DNA from: Chara braunii
Taxonomy: Eukaryota; Streptophyta; Charophyceae; Charales; Characeae
Length of the DNA: 20,197 nt
NCBI GenBank assembly: GCA_003427395.1
Contig: BFEA01001212.1
Location: forward strand, 65,742 to 85,938
Direction: 5' to 3'
In this document: in pieces, positions 9,176 through 17,863 of the stretch
Layout of the letters: every line of letters begins with the position of its first letter
How positions within the stretch are numbered: the stretch's first letter is position 1
Notes under the pieces: generated by a model
What the model was told of the DNA's origin: nothing
The model's database searches: none
Seen by the model: only the letters and a program-made list of their open reading frames with translations
Translations under genes and position numbers: made by a program

Positions 9176-9299
9176 GGGACCTCGCTGTACTACTCTCGAC
9201 ATGTGCAAAACGAGAGTGAATCTTTCGCTAGAACATGGAAAGATACGCCGCCATGATTTTTGTCTTTTGTGCATGTCGATGGTAGTGGAGCGAGGTCCC
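9176..9299 (+). mobile_element. Foldback family element, copy 3
   Basis: The 124-bp element starts GGGACCTCGCTGTACTACTC and ends with the inverted GTAGTGGAGCGAGGTCCC. The interior has the best-preserved core: GAGAGTGAATCTTTCGC, TAGAACATGGAAAGATAC, CATGATTTTTGTC. The terminal inverted repeats are about 32 bp with a few mismatches. No clear target-site duplication is visible. Confidence 0.8.
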
Positions 9300-9301
9300 T
9301 G

Positions 9302-9710
9302 CGCTCTTTTTGGTTATCTCCGCTGTCTAACAAACGGCGGCCAGTAAAGTGGCAACAAGAAACTAGGGGCAGTGGGAAGCTATGAGGGACGCGCCTAACT
9401 ACGCCAGGGTGTTGTGTTTTTTCGTGTTCTAACGGAAGATTCATTCTGGTTTTGCACATTTGACAAGGAGTGGAGGGAAGCCTCAAATGGCAAAAAGGGG
9501 ATGAATCTTTGGCCACAATGTGGAAAAATACAACACCACATTTTTTATCGGTGTAATGACCTCAGCCACGAACCAGAACTGAGCCTACTTAGCCTAGAAT
9601 GGGTCCCCTGCCGTCAAAAAAGTTGTTGCACTGCCCTCGAATACAACGCATATGCGGATTACACGAATAAAATGCAATGTATGAGTCGCATATGCCTTAT
9701 GTTTAGGTGA
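9302..9710. repeat. Dispersed repeat block, copy 1
   Basis: This block aligns with 18596-18985. Shared landmarks in order are: GTCT(A/G)ACAAA, AAGTGGCA, a diverged foldback-family copy (9383-9480), AATC then GGAAA and ATACAACACCACATTTTTT, AGAACTGA then CCTACT, and CGAATACAACGCATATG (9638-9654) with its inverted partner at 9688-9706. The homology extends left through the CT repeats and the GAAACTGCC unit. Open frames within it are incidental. Confidence 0.8.
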
Positions 9711-9714
9711 AGAA

Positions 9715-9922
9715 GGTAGTCACCCTCCATGAAAATTTGGCCTCCTAAATTGACTTACCATGAGGGCATGGGTGCGCAGCCCGTAGTAGGTAGTCACCGT
9801 CCATGAAAATTTGGCCACCTTAATTGACTTATCATGAATGCATGGATGCGCAGCTCGTAGTAGGTAGCCGCCCTCCATGAAAATTTGGCTGCCTTAATTG
9901 ACTTATGGGTGCGCAACCCGTG
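9715..9922. repeat. 74-bp tandem repeat, three copies
   Basis: Units start GGTAG at 9715, 9789 and 9863. Each carries CCATGAAAATTTGGC, AATTGACTTA and GGTGCGCA or GATGCGCA. The third unit lacks about 14 bases around CATGAATGCATGG and ends near 9922. Differences between copies are scattered point changes, so the array is not recent. Confidence 0.95.
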
Positions 9923-10420
9923 GTTTGTCTGTTGACGTGGCTTATCATGTTCGCTACAACTCCAAGAGTGTGTGTGTTTTGACGTACGTATTTCATGTCA
10001 CGATGCATTTCACTGCACCATGCATTTCTCCAGTGAAAGCTCACCAACGTGCCTTGTATCATCGCACCGTGCAGGTATGGCATGTTTCCTTAGTGGCAAG
10101 ATTGGTATTTACTAAGGAACATGGATATTCTCACGCACTTACCCAAGGCATCGCTCCTACAGACGATCCGAGCTAGTTCACCCAAAGGAGGAAGAAACTT
10201 CATATACTAGATTAAGCATACGCCAGATCCCATGCTTATTGAAATGCATAATGATATAAGTCATCTAATAATCCCTCATAAACAATCAGTCATCCGATGA
10301 AACATAACTCAAAAAAAGGAAAAAAACATGGAGTATTAAAGAAAACGACAGAAGCAGGAAAAACTGATGAAACGTAACGAGCCCTGTCGTTCCATCTCTT
10401 CATGTGTCGTGTTGGTGCTA
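9923..10420. other. Unrecognised stretch
   Basis: No convincing gene. A short open frame at 9898-10176 matches nothing I recognise. Small structures include TTCCTTAGT with its inverted partner ACTAAGGAA near 10085-10120, and CATGCATTT-type words near 9997-10027. Confidence 0.4.
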
Positions 10421-10696
10421 AAGGAAAAACAAAACATGCGTATTTAACCGGACCTCATACGACAATCCTTCCTTCTGCATGACTCTCTGCCAATCATCCA
10501 AAGGGGTCATCGCATTCCAATAGTCGAATATCACACCATATTTAAGATGGGCACCTTTCATAAGAACTTTCATAAGAAAGAAGCATAGCCGAACCCAACC
10601 ATCGATCGCGACATTCCACCACGCAAGATCACACAAGAAGGACAAATACATCAATATACAAGTGTACAGAACCCCAATTTTACCGACTTTTGTCAA
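10418..10696 (-). CDS. Hypothetical open frame, possibly not a gene
   Basis: A 92-codon frame encodes a hydrophobic N-terminal stretch (VLYTCILMYLSFLCDLAWW, about residues 9-27) followed by FDYWNAMTPLDDW. I recognise no family. It does not connect to the frame at 10881-11249 by an obvious splice, although CAGGGTATGTTC at about 10734-10745 (minus strand) resembles a donor site. It may be chance. Confidence 0.15.
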   Translation of the reverse strand: MTKVGKIGVLYTCILMYLSFLCDLAWWNVAIDGWVRLCFFLMKVLMKGAHLKYGVIFDYWNAMTPLDDWQRVMQKEGLSYEVRLNTHVLFFL

Positions 10697-10880
10697 TCCA
10701 TTACGCCATGAACGTGATCTTTAGTGAGAACATACCCTGCCGACCCGGGAGCAAAGGGGGGGAAAAAAGGGGGGGGGGGGGAGAGAAGAAGAAGGCGAAG
10801 CAGAAGATGAGATCGGATATAGAAACCTGCACCGTGACACTTCCCTTAGCCCTTTCTGTCGCCTTCCACAGGTGGTGGTG

Positions 10881-11249
10881 TCAGAGGGGACATTCTCCTT
10901 TGTCGAAGGAGGATGGAGACTTAAACGAGGGATACGAAGTTGACGGGAGGGGGCAAGTAGAGGAAGCAGAGCAGTGATGCGCAGCTGGCGAGTAAGTTGT
11001 TGTAGAGCACTTTGCGTGATGGGAATCAGGACGTGGAGGGGGAGGGATCGAGGAGGACGATGTGTTGCGTTGCTGCACCTCATTCGTGCTTGGTGTTGGG
11101 AACGTGCTTTGCAGGTAGCGAATCGGGAGCCATAGGATGAAAAACAACATAGCTAGCAACGAAAGAATGACGAGATATACTAGGAATGCGCACACTGTCA
11201 ACTTCGAGTCCATCCCATTTTTCCTGCTCCTTTCTTCAAATATCGTCAT
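10881..11249 (-). CDS. Hypothetical single-pass membrane protein fragment
   Basis: The first ATG of the frame is at 11247-11249, giving about 122 residues; a GTG-start extension to 11303 is also open. The N-terminus is charged (MTIFEERSRKNG), and a strong hydrophobic segment follows at about residues 17-40 (CAFLVYLVILSLLAMLFFIL). The rest is rich in Ser, Pro and Thr, with PPPPRP and repeated SS. This would suit a membrane anchor with a disordered domain, but low-complexity GC-rich DNA can give such frames by chance. A second long frame overlaps on the same strand at 10721-11083. No family is recognised and no operon or splice context confirms it. Confidence 0.25.
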   Translation of the reverse strand: MTIFEERSRKNGMDSKLTVCAFLVYLVILSLLAMLFFILWLPIRYLQSTFPTPSTNEVQQRNTSSSSIPPPPRPDSHHAKCSTTTYSPAAHHCSASSTCPLPSTSYPSFKSPSSFDKGECPL

Positions 11250-11303
11250 TGCGCCATCTTTCGGGGCCTGTTCGCTAGTATCCCTGGAGCCGCCGAATCG
11301 CAC

Positions 11304-12040
11304 TCGTCAGCTAGTCCTCCCCACACACCGTTGCAGTGTCGACCTGCATTTGCTATGGCAGCTTACTGCCGCCAGCCTATGCTCGTTGGTACTTACCCGC
11401 CTGGAGAAGCCGAGTGCCTCTCATTCCAACAACCAGCATCGCAGGGTCAGAAGCTAACAACAGTTGTGATGACTATGATTGCGCTAAGCAGAGCGAAGAA
11501 GAGGTTTGTGGCGCATACGAGCAGGGTAGTAAAGCGTGCGGGCGCTAGAAGCACAACCTCAGACTAGCAAACCCATAGTAGCTGGCCAACCAATACTAAA
11601 TTCGGCATCAGCGCATGACAAAGGACAAGGAAGGAAATAAGTGCTACTAGGGACAACGGTTCGATCTTGACGGGTGACGTAACTCGTTAGTGCTATACCA
11701 CTTCATCCGACTCTAAGCAGTCCTTTGTCTAGTCCAGATCCATGAAGAAATTCATGCTACAATTGAGGCCACTCCCGCTTAAAAAACGTCGTAGGAACCT
11801 CAATCCCAGCGTTTGACGAATCCGGTTACCTTTGAACACACTGCTGCCACATAACGTATCGACTGCATTATGCTGCCCTTGGCCGTGTCACACTTTATAT
11901 GAAGGATGACCGCCGTTGTCACAATCCGAGCTTATTCCGGAGTACCGTGGTTGCTAACTTATTTTAAAAGGCCACATAAGTGCACGCAGTGCTTGGCGCC
12001 TTACTCCCTTGGTACCATCAAGGCAAAAACACAAAAAGGA
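11304..12040. other. Unrecognised stretch
   Basis: GC-moderate sequence with three overlapping plus-strand frames of 70-106 codons at 11137-11567. None is recognisable, and their mutual overlap argues against coding. Bases 11600-12000 show no gene, RNA or repeat that I can identify. Confidence 0.4.
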
Positions 12041-12042
12041 TA

Positions 12043-12195
12043 ACGGGAAAAAAAAAAAAAAAAAAACGGGAAAAAAACGAGAAAGAAAAAGAAACAACAA
12101 GGGGAGTCATCCTTCGAACCTAACGCTATAAGACTCTTACGTATGAACGCACCTGTCTGAACTACTAGCTCACCCAAGTCCACCTTACTTTTCTC
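12043..12195 (-). mobile_element. Candidate tRNA-derived SINE
   Basis: Read on the minus strand, 12158-12175 gives GTGAGCTAGTAGTTCAGA, close to a Pol III box A, and 12111-12121 gives AGGTTCGAAGG, close to box B. The boxes are about 50 bases apart, slightly more than in tRNAs. The 3' side is T-rich and ends in a run of about 20 T (12048-12066), as in plant SINEs with T-tails. It does not fold into a proper tRNA, so a SINE or decayed tRNA is the best reading. Confidence 0.45.
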
Positions 12196-12199
12196 CTGC

Positions 12200-12710
12200 G
12201 TCATTATTCTTCATTGGTCATGGGATCACGATTTCTTTTACACATCCCATGCTCATTGGCATTATCGGGGTACGTGAAACAATTGGAGGAAATCATGGAA
12301 AAAGTGGGGGAAGGCAAAAGCAAAGGAAAAAATAGGGTTTAAACAAGAATCATGAAACATAAGGGAGAAAGGACAAAAAAACGGGAGAAACCAGAGGAAA
12401 ACCAGGGGACACCAAAACAGGGGAAGGTGGTAGTAGGGAACCAGGCTGTTGCACCCAACCGGCGGGCCGCTCGCTATCTTAGTTGCAATCCATTGGCGCT
12501 TTCACTCCTCTTTTGCCTGTTTCTTCAATACTGGAAACAGGCCTCTAACCCCACTTGCGCCCTCGGTGGTATGGACCCAATCACATTGACTTCTTGTTCC
12601 TACCGCCCTTGTCATCCCTCCCTTGTATGCACCATCCTCCTTTTCTTTCTCCCTTCTTTTTCTTCTTCCTGCCTTGATGGAGGGTTCATCTCCAACCCTT
12701 TTCTGAAACC
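12200..12710. other. Unrecognised purine-rich then pyrimidine-rich stretch
   Basis: Bases 12290-12440 are A/G-rich and 12610-12700 are C/T-rich. A 144-codon plus-strand frame from 12352 runs straight into the TG/GA microsatellite and is not credible. Nothing else is recognised. Confidence 0.4.
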
Positions 12711-12713
12711 TGT

Positions 12714-12822
12714 ATGTGTGTGTGTGTGTGTGTGCGTGTGTTTATGTGAGAGAGAGAGAGAGAGCCCTGCAACACGCAATGTGTAAATGACCGGGAGCAC
12801 AAGGGCATGCGCTAAACTTTGG

Positions 12823-12851
<29 letters not shown>
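12714..12851. repeat. (TG)n, (GA)n and poly(A) tracts
   Basis: TG repeats at about 12714-12740 and GA repeats at 12747-12763 are followed, after 60 bases, by an A-tract of about 29 bases at 12823-12851. Confidence 0.95.
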
Positions 12852-12855
<4 letters not shown>

Positions 12856-12859
12856 GTTC

Positions 12860-13194
12860 TATTCAAACATAATAACTTTTCCTTTTCAAAATTCAAATAT
12901 AAAATATATACTTTGTATTTGAAGAAAAATACATGTGTTGTATTCAAAGTGCGCCCCTTCAAATTTATTTGAGTTCCAAGTCAAGGGGCCTACTCACCAT
13001 TTCGTTTTTTTCCAAGGACCGCAACCAATATCGATCATGCACCTGCAATAACTCCCCCCACGCCCAAAATATCGATGCCTGTAGTTTTAATACCCTTCCA
13101 ACAACCAATTTGGGGCAAAACCAACGACCGGTATAATGAAAGACAAAAATGACTCCGGTGTAATAACACAACCCTACGTGCTGCAAACACATAC
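12860..13194. other. AT-rich flank of the tandem array
   Basis: Non-coding. ACATGTGTTGTATTCAAA at 12931-12948 recurs as ACATATATGTTGTATTCAA at 13582-13600, so related sequence flanks both sides of the 136-bp array. The whole of 12860-13640 could be one composite element. Confidence 0.45.
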
Positions 13195-13490
13195 GCGACA
13201 ACCCACTACACTGTGGTTGTGAACGCAAATGTGACAACCCACTATACCACAACCTTAGGGCTGCGAATATCATTGACAAACAAACATCGCGCCCTGTGGT
13301 TGACCTAAAGACTACGGTATAGCAAGGTGCAGCGTTTGAACCTATACGACGACTGCGAACATAAACGTGACAACCCACTATACCGCGACCTTCCGACTGC
13401 GAATATCATTGGCAGACAAACATCACACCCTACGATTAACCTAAAGATTACGACATACCAAGGTGCACTGTTTCAACCCAAAGCTACCTT
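13195..13490. repeat. 136-bp tandem repeat, about two copies plus a partial
   Basis: GTGACAACCCACTATACC occurs at 13231 and 13367, and the following sequence repeats with scattered changes (CTGCGAATATCATTG, ACAAACATC, CCTAAAGA, AAGGTGCA). A 36-base partial unit starting GCGACAACCCACTACAC precedes at 13195. It is non-coding. Confidence 0.9.
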
Positions 13491-13497
13491 CTTCCCC

Positions 13498-13525
13498 CGA
13501 ACATAACGCATATGCGTTATATTCG
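13498..13525. repeat. 28-bp palindrome centred on CATATG
   Basis: ATAACGCATATGCGTTAT at 13503-13520 is a perfect 18-bp palindrome, and the flanking CGAAC and ATTCG extend it with one wobble pair. The same half-site, CGAATACAACGCATATG, begins short inverted repeats at 9638 and 18914. Confidence 0.85.
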
Positions 13526-13878
13526 AGTTTTCCAAAAAATTCATTTTTTTGAAAATTAGTACCTGTTTTTCAAATAAAAGGACATATATGTTGTATTCAA
13601 TTTAAAATGACATGTGTTCAAATCGAATCTTCAAAAGAGAAAACTGTTTTATTTTAAGGAAACTTTTTTTTTGTCCCCTTGAGGTCGGAGCCAAAAACTC
13701 TCTTGTGCTAGTGCGAGGTGAAGTTGAGAAACGAATGTAGCTAAATTAAAAATAATAATTAAAAAAAAAAACATGTAAAGATACGTGGTTATTTTGACTT
13801 TTCGACACGTAGTTAGCTGTGGCGTGAGTCGCGGCAAAAATCTAAAAAATAAGGAAAGTTGAAATCGCTTGTAGTTCG

Positions 13879-13879
<1 letters not shown>

Positions 13880-13919
<40 letters not shown>
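13880..13919. repeat. (CT)n microsatellite, possible 5' UTR
   Basis: An uninterrupted CT repeat of about 38 bases ends 31 bases before the ATG of the candidate gene at 13950. CT-rich tracts are common in plant 5' UTRs and promoters, but CT repeats are also abundant elsewhere here. Confidence 0.9.
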
Positions 13920-13921
<2 letters not shown>

Positions 13922-13949
13922 CAGTGCTTTGAACTTGCGGGAAGCACCC

Positions 13950-15003
13950 ATGGAGATCGACACTTACTTAAGGTTAGTATACAAGAAAACATACATTTCC
14001 AGTGACCTTTTGATTTTGTATTGTACTAACTGGTGGCTTAGTGGTTGCAACAATAAAGATTATACGGAGTTGTTTTTCGTTGCAATCTTATTTGCGTATA
14101 CTAGAATTTTTTTTGCGAATGAAGATTCAGTTCATGTTATTCAATATCTTTACTTATGTGAGACCATTTATTTATTTTATTTTATTTTATTCCCTGTTTT
14201 AGTCGTATTATGTTGTTACACATATTTTGGCTTTGCGTTCGGTTTTAGTTTCTCACAGTCACATTACTATATCTGGGAGTAGAACTTCTAATCGTTTTTC
14301 ATATGGTAACGTTCTGTGGAGGAACAACACCCAAGGTACCAAATACATAAGGGAGATGGCACGCTCGTGGTCATCGTCGGCAAAACAAAAGCGCAAACAT
14401 TCCTCATCATCATCATCTTCAGCGTCGCATGAAAGAAAGTGGATCAAACGAGGGAGATCCACGACACTGGGAGACTGTAGACACAAATGGAGATCAACGT
14501 CTGTAAGGAGGATAAAAGTTGAATTTGACTCACCAATGAGATTAAGACGACAGCATTGGGAATACCGGCGTAATGATTTTTCACCACCAGGTAACAAAGC
14601 GTGGTTCATAGTCGATCTCAAGGAGTAGATTTTTGCATTGCGACGTGAAGTGGAAAAGGTGAAGAAGACCATTCAGCAATTGACAGCAAAGTTAGTGGAC
14701 AACAAGAAGTGCGCGCAAACGAAAAAGGTGGACACGAATGAAAACGTGAACGAGAAAATCAGGATCAGCGGAGGAGAGGACAGCTAAACCATTGACAGCA
14801 TCGGATCTGAAAACAATAATCGACAAAGCATTGAGATAACACTACCAAGGAACATAGGTGGTGACACAAGTAAGGCAGGAAATATACAGTTAGGAACCGG
14901 AGGAGCAGACAAGGCAGGCACAGAGGAAGGTAAGGTCGAAAAGATGGTTTTGGACGTATGTAGAGATGTAAATGAGATCAAGATGAAGGGAAAAAACAAT
15001 TAA
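13950..15003 (+). pseudogene. Candidate two-exon gene, coiled-coil protein, with two in-frame stops
   Basis: A proposed exon 1 (13950-13972) starts ATGGAGATCGAC and ends at donor AAG/GTTAGT. The intron (13973-14258) is AT-rich and ends CTCACAG. Splicing preserves the frame, giving MEIDTYLRS, then HITISGSRTSNRFSYGN. Exon 2 encodes a basic, serine-rich region (AKQKRKHSSSSSSS, about 14389-14430), then FIVDLKE at TAG 14626-14628. The same frame continues with FALRREVEKVKKTIQQL, a heptad-like coiled coil, to TAA at 14785-14787, and on to ILTLP-like and DVCRDVNEIK text ending at TAA 15001-15003. Both internal stops would be Gln codons before a single C-to-T change. A donor CAG/GTAACA at 14590 and acceptor TTGACAG at 14686 could alternatively splice out the first stop in frame. 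No family is recognised; a retroelement Gag-like protein or a host nuclear protein are both possible. Confidence 0.45.
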
Positions 15004-15777
15004 TCGAAATATGCATGATGTTTAAATAAATGAAATCGACATGCATGATGAAATTAACTCAAATTCTACAACCAAAATCAATTATACAAAGTACACCATG
15101 CAAGCTATGGTATGAAAAATGAAAGTTGATTAAACGTACCTACAGATCTACCATAATTGAAATAAAGGGAGTATAATATATGCTCAAGAAATGCATGAAT
15201 ATGTTGAAAGATTGATGCACTTTTTTCGTTATCAAGTTAATAAAGATTGAACTATCGTCGAACAAACACGTGAATACGTTAATTAATTGTTTAAGAGTCT
15301 CATGGAGAAAGAAAAAAATTATACAAGTTATTATCGAATGATTTACTAATCCTATTAGTAAAAGTTGGATCGATGACGAGAAAGAAACAATGTGGAACTA
15401 TAAAGGGTATATTTGCAAGGATATCAAAAAAAAAAATCGCATTTAAGAAAAATTTCACACGTAACAGAAATTAATATAAAACAAGCTTGAAAAACAACAC
15501 CTGACGCTATAATTGGAAGCATATCAAATACCAACCTAGCGAATTATTTATTATCATTCATAAGGGTAATGTTTAAAAAAAATCAAAAACTGTTGGGGAA
15601 ATCCTTCATAATCACAGACAGGTAATGAAAACACTACTTGCTTATGACTGTACAACGAACCAACTTCTAAAGATAAAATTTCATGTTGCTTGTCGATTAA
15701 GTGAGATCGAATAGAATGAATTCATGTTTAATGGAAAACACATACCTCATATGAATGCAATAATTGGTAAATAGATT
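15004..15777. other. AT-rich non-coding stretch
   Basis: No sustained open frame. Motifs such as CATGCATGATG (15011, 15041) and AGCATATCAAATAC (15519, with variants at 15799 and 16834) recur, suggesting old local duplication. It could be intron or transposon interior. Confidence 0.4.
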
Positions 15778-16251
15778 ATGCATAATGCAATAATACAAAG
15801 CATATCGAATACACCACAAAAAAATAGAGTTCCACACAAAATTTATGTGAATTTGTCGGAATGTGTCATCACGGACATCAATGACAAACAACATCTGAAT
15901 ATCTATGAAGTGTGGCAAATTAAGAATAAATTAAAGGGATATATATTATCACCACTGCATAAGAATTCTGATGAAACATATACCAAATATCCAATGACGT
16001 GGTTTGGAAAAACCAGATCCTTCTTCTTAGAATCTGTACACTACGAAATCATCCAACGAACAGAAAGTGAGATTCTCCAACAAGCAAAACACACATATCA
16101 TGCATGTGGAGTAGGAGAAATGATCAACCGAAATGAGAATGAATCATATGGGAATGTGTACACAATGTCAAGAAACAAAGATGTATCTAAAAGAAGTCTG
16201 ATTGTACCAGCTTATAATAAACCATCACGCCAAGTATCAAAAATAATGTAA
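15778..16251 (+). CDS. Hypothetical protein, unknown function
   Basis: A 157-residue frame (ATG 15778, TAA 16249-16251) stands in DNA rich enough in A and T that such a length is unusual by chance. The product is hydrophilic and lysine- and asparagine-rich, with no membrane segment or signal peptide. Readable parts include VPHKIYVNLSECVITDIN, NKLKGYILSPLHKNSDETY and TYHACGVGEMINRNENES. I recognise no domain. A shorter frame lies opposite at 15697-15918 and is less likely. Being about 775 bases downstream of the previous candidate in the same orientation, it could be a further exon of it or a second reading frame of one element. The start is only the first ATG in the frame. Confidence 0.3.
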   Translation: MHNAIIQSISNTPQKNRVPHKIYVNLSECVITDINDKQHLNIYEVWQIKNKLKGYILSPLHKNSDETYTKYPMTWFGKTRSFFLESVHYEIIQRTESEILQQAKHTYHACGVGEMINRNENESYGNVYTMSRNKDVSKRSLIVPAYNKPSRQVSKIM

Positions 16252-17750
16252 AGAGACTGAATTTTCTAAGTTAAACGAGGTAATTAGGGTTTACTATACA
16301 ACGTACAAATCAATTAGTTTTCAAACAAAAAAAACGCAATAAAACTGCGAAACTAATATACGGATAAAGACAGGTTCTCTAATTTGGACCATACATGTCT
16401 TTAACGCCATGCAATAGATGCTGAGTATAGCGAAAGACAAAAGAAAATTCATCTATGTTATACGTTAAGGAAAAAAATATAAAATTTGGTAAAGCGAATG
16501 GTACATATGAATGAAAAACGGTAAAAATCAAGATATTAAGCGATCTGTTATATTACAAAATTGACCATGCATATTTCAAACACACAAGGAACATTGTTGA
16601 GACAAATCAAAGGGGTACCCAGGAGAAAAGGATCTAGTCCACTGATTGCAAACATGGTTTGTGCATATAACGAATACAAGTTATGTTCTAAAATTGGAAT
16701 GAACAAAAAACTCATATAAGGTATGCGATTTGTCGATGAAGTAATGATTGTAATAATTACAAACCAGAACGATAGTAACAAAGAGATGACATGCATGAAT
16801 TCATTAATAAATGTTACCACTTATCGCTAAAATTAGAATGCACATCAAATACGCAAAGTAAAAAATGAAATTATATAGAAATATTTTTTTTTTAAATGGA
16901 TCACGAACCCCTCATGAAATATACTCATAAACTCAAGAATGAAAATACACTCCGGGAGGGGTTGTTAAGCTCTCTCTCTCTCTATTCGGTCTATCCGCCA
17001 TTTAAGGAGTGTCGGTTCATTGAACACGAAAGTGTTAACGATTTTCGACAGTTTTCACAAAATGATAGCAAATAAATATGACGTAAACGATTTACCCGCC
17101 GCAATGACATTGTATTGTACGAAACTTGAACTATTGGAATACCCGTGAAAGACAATATGTTCGACAATTCTGACCTTCATCAGGAATTGTAAAGACAACT
17201 CGGTGCGCAAAATCTTGCTCCATTTTCTGAAAGTGAAAGACATAAAAAATTGGTAAAAAAAAAAAAAAATAGTACACGAAACACGTCCACAATGAGATAA
17301 ATCAACAGTCCAACTTCCACCGAACAAATTTCAACAAAGTACTCAATGAACCAACAACCGAAGACCCGTAGAAGAAAACAACTTCGACAACCTCGACATT
17401 TTTCAAATTATCTAATGTTTTCTCAAAATTATTTAAGTTATCTTCGAAATAAAAACGAATAAAAATAAAAAGGACTTGGCAATATAAAACCATTTCGAAT
17501 TTTGGACGAAAAATAAAAGCATAAAGTTGACCTTAGGCCGGAAAAAATTTCCCAACGTACAGATATAAAAACGTATATCCACCATGCAGTCACAAGAAAA
17601 ATGAACGGATTATATTTGACGCGAAATTGTATTGACCAAACACAATGTGCAATCGTTTTTTGATCTTATGATATTTCAACATAGGACTTAAAACAACATA
17701 ACATTCAGATAGTCGCTGCCATCATCTTGGTCTGAGGGGAGTCATTGTTT
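16252..17750. other. Long AT-rich stretch with no gene recognised
   Basis: Frames on both strands are under 95 codons and unrecognisable. Minor features are a T-tract at 16884-16893, a short CT repeat at 16972-16983, a small inverted pair AACCCCTC (16907) and GAGGGGTT (16957), and an A-tract at 17257-17269. Confidence 0.45.
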
Positions 17751-17759
17751 TATCATAGA

Positions 17760-17863
17760 GACGATTTCGGGCAAAATAAATTTCCATGGTGTGACGGGCG
17801 GTGTGTATAAGGCCTGAGTACATATTCACTGCGGCATGCTGATTTCATCTCAGAGATCCAGCG
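17760..17863 (-). pseudogene. Fragment of small-subunit rRNA, probably mitochondrial (NUMT)
   Basis: Read on the minus strand, the segment contains TACACACCGCCCGTCACACC, the universally conserved 3' part of bacterial-type SSU rRNA near helix 44. It is preceded by ATCAGCATGCCGCAGTGAAT and followed by ATGG and TTTTGCCCGAAATC. The last piece resembles the plant mitochondrial TTTCGCCCGAAGC better than bacterial or chloroplast versions. Most differences from the expected sequence are transitions (for example TTGTACACACC is TTATACACACC here). About 100 bases are recognisable and the match fades into indels beyond 17843. It cannot be a working rRNA gene. The organellar source is inferred from remembered consensus. 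Confidence 0.75.

Noticed and set aside
9414-9710. 98-codon plus-strand frame
   Set aside because: It lies wholly in the non-coding dispersed repeat; the homologous copy at 18670-18985 does not keep the frame.
9715-9922. CRISPR-like array
   Set aside because: The units are contiguous 74-bp tandem copies with no unique spacers, and the context is eukaryotic.
11640-11710. Second Pol III-like box B (GGTTCGATC)
   Set aside because: No matching box A lies at the expected distance upstream on the same strand.
12352-12786. 144-codon plus-strand frame with a hydrophobic middle
   Set aside because: It ends inside a TG/GA microsatellite, and its composition follows the purine-rich and pyrimidine-rich DNA. 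No family is recognised.
13649-13963. 104-codon minus-strand frame
   Set aside because: It starts opposite the candidate exon, runs through the CT repeat and has no recognisable content.
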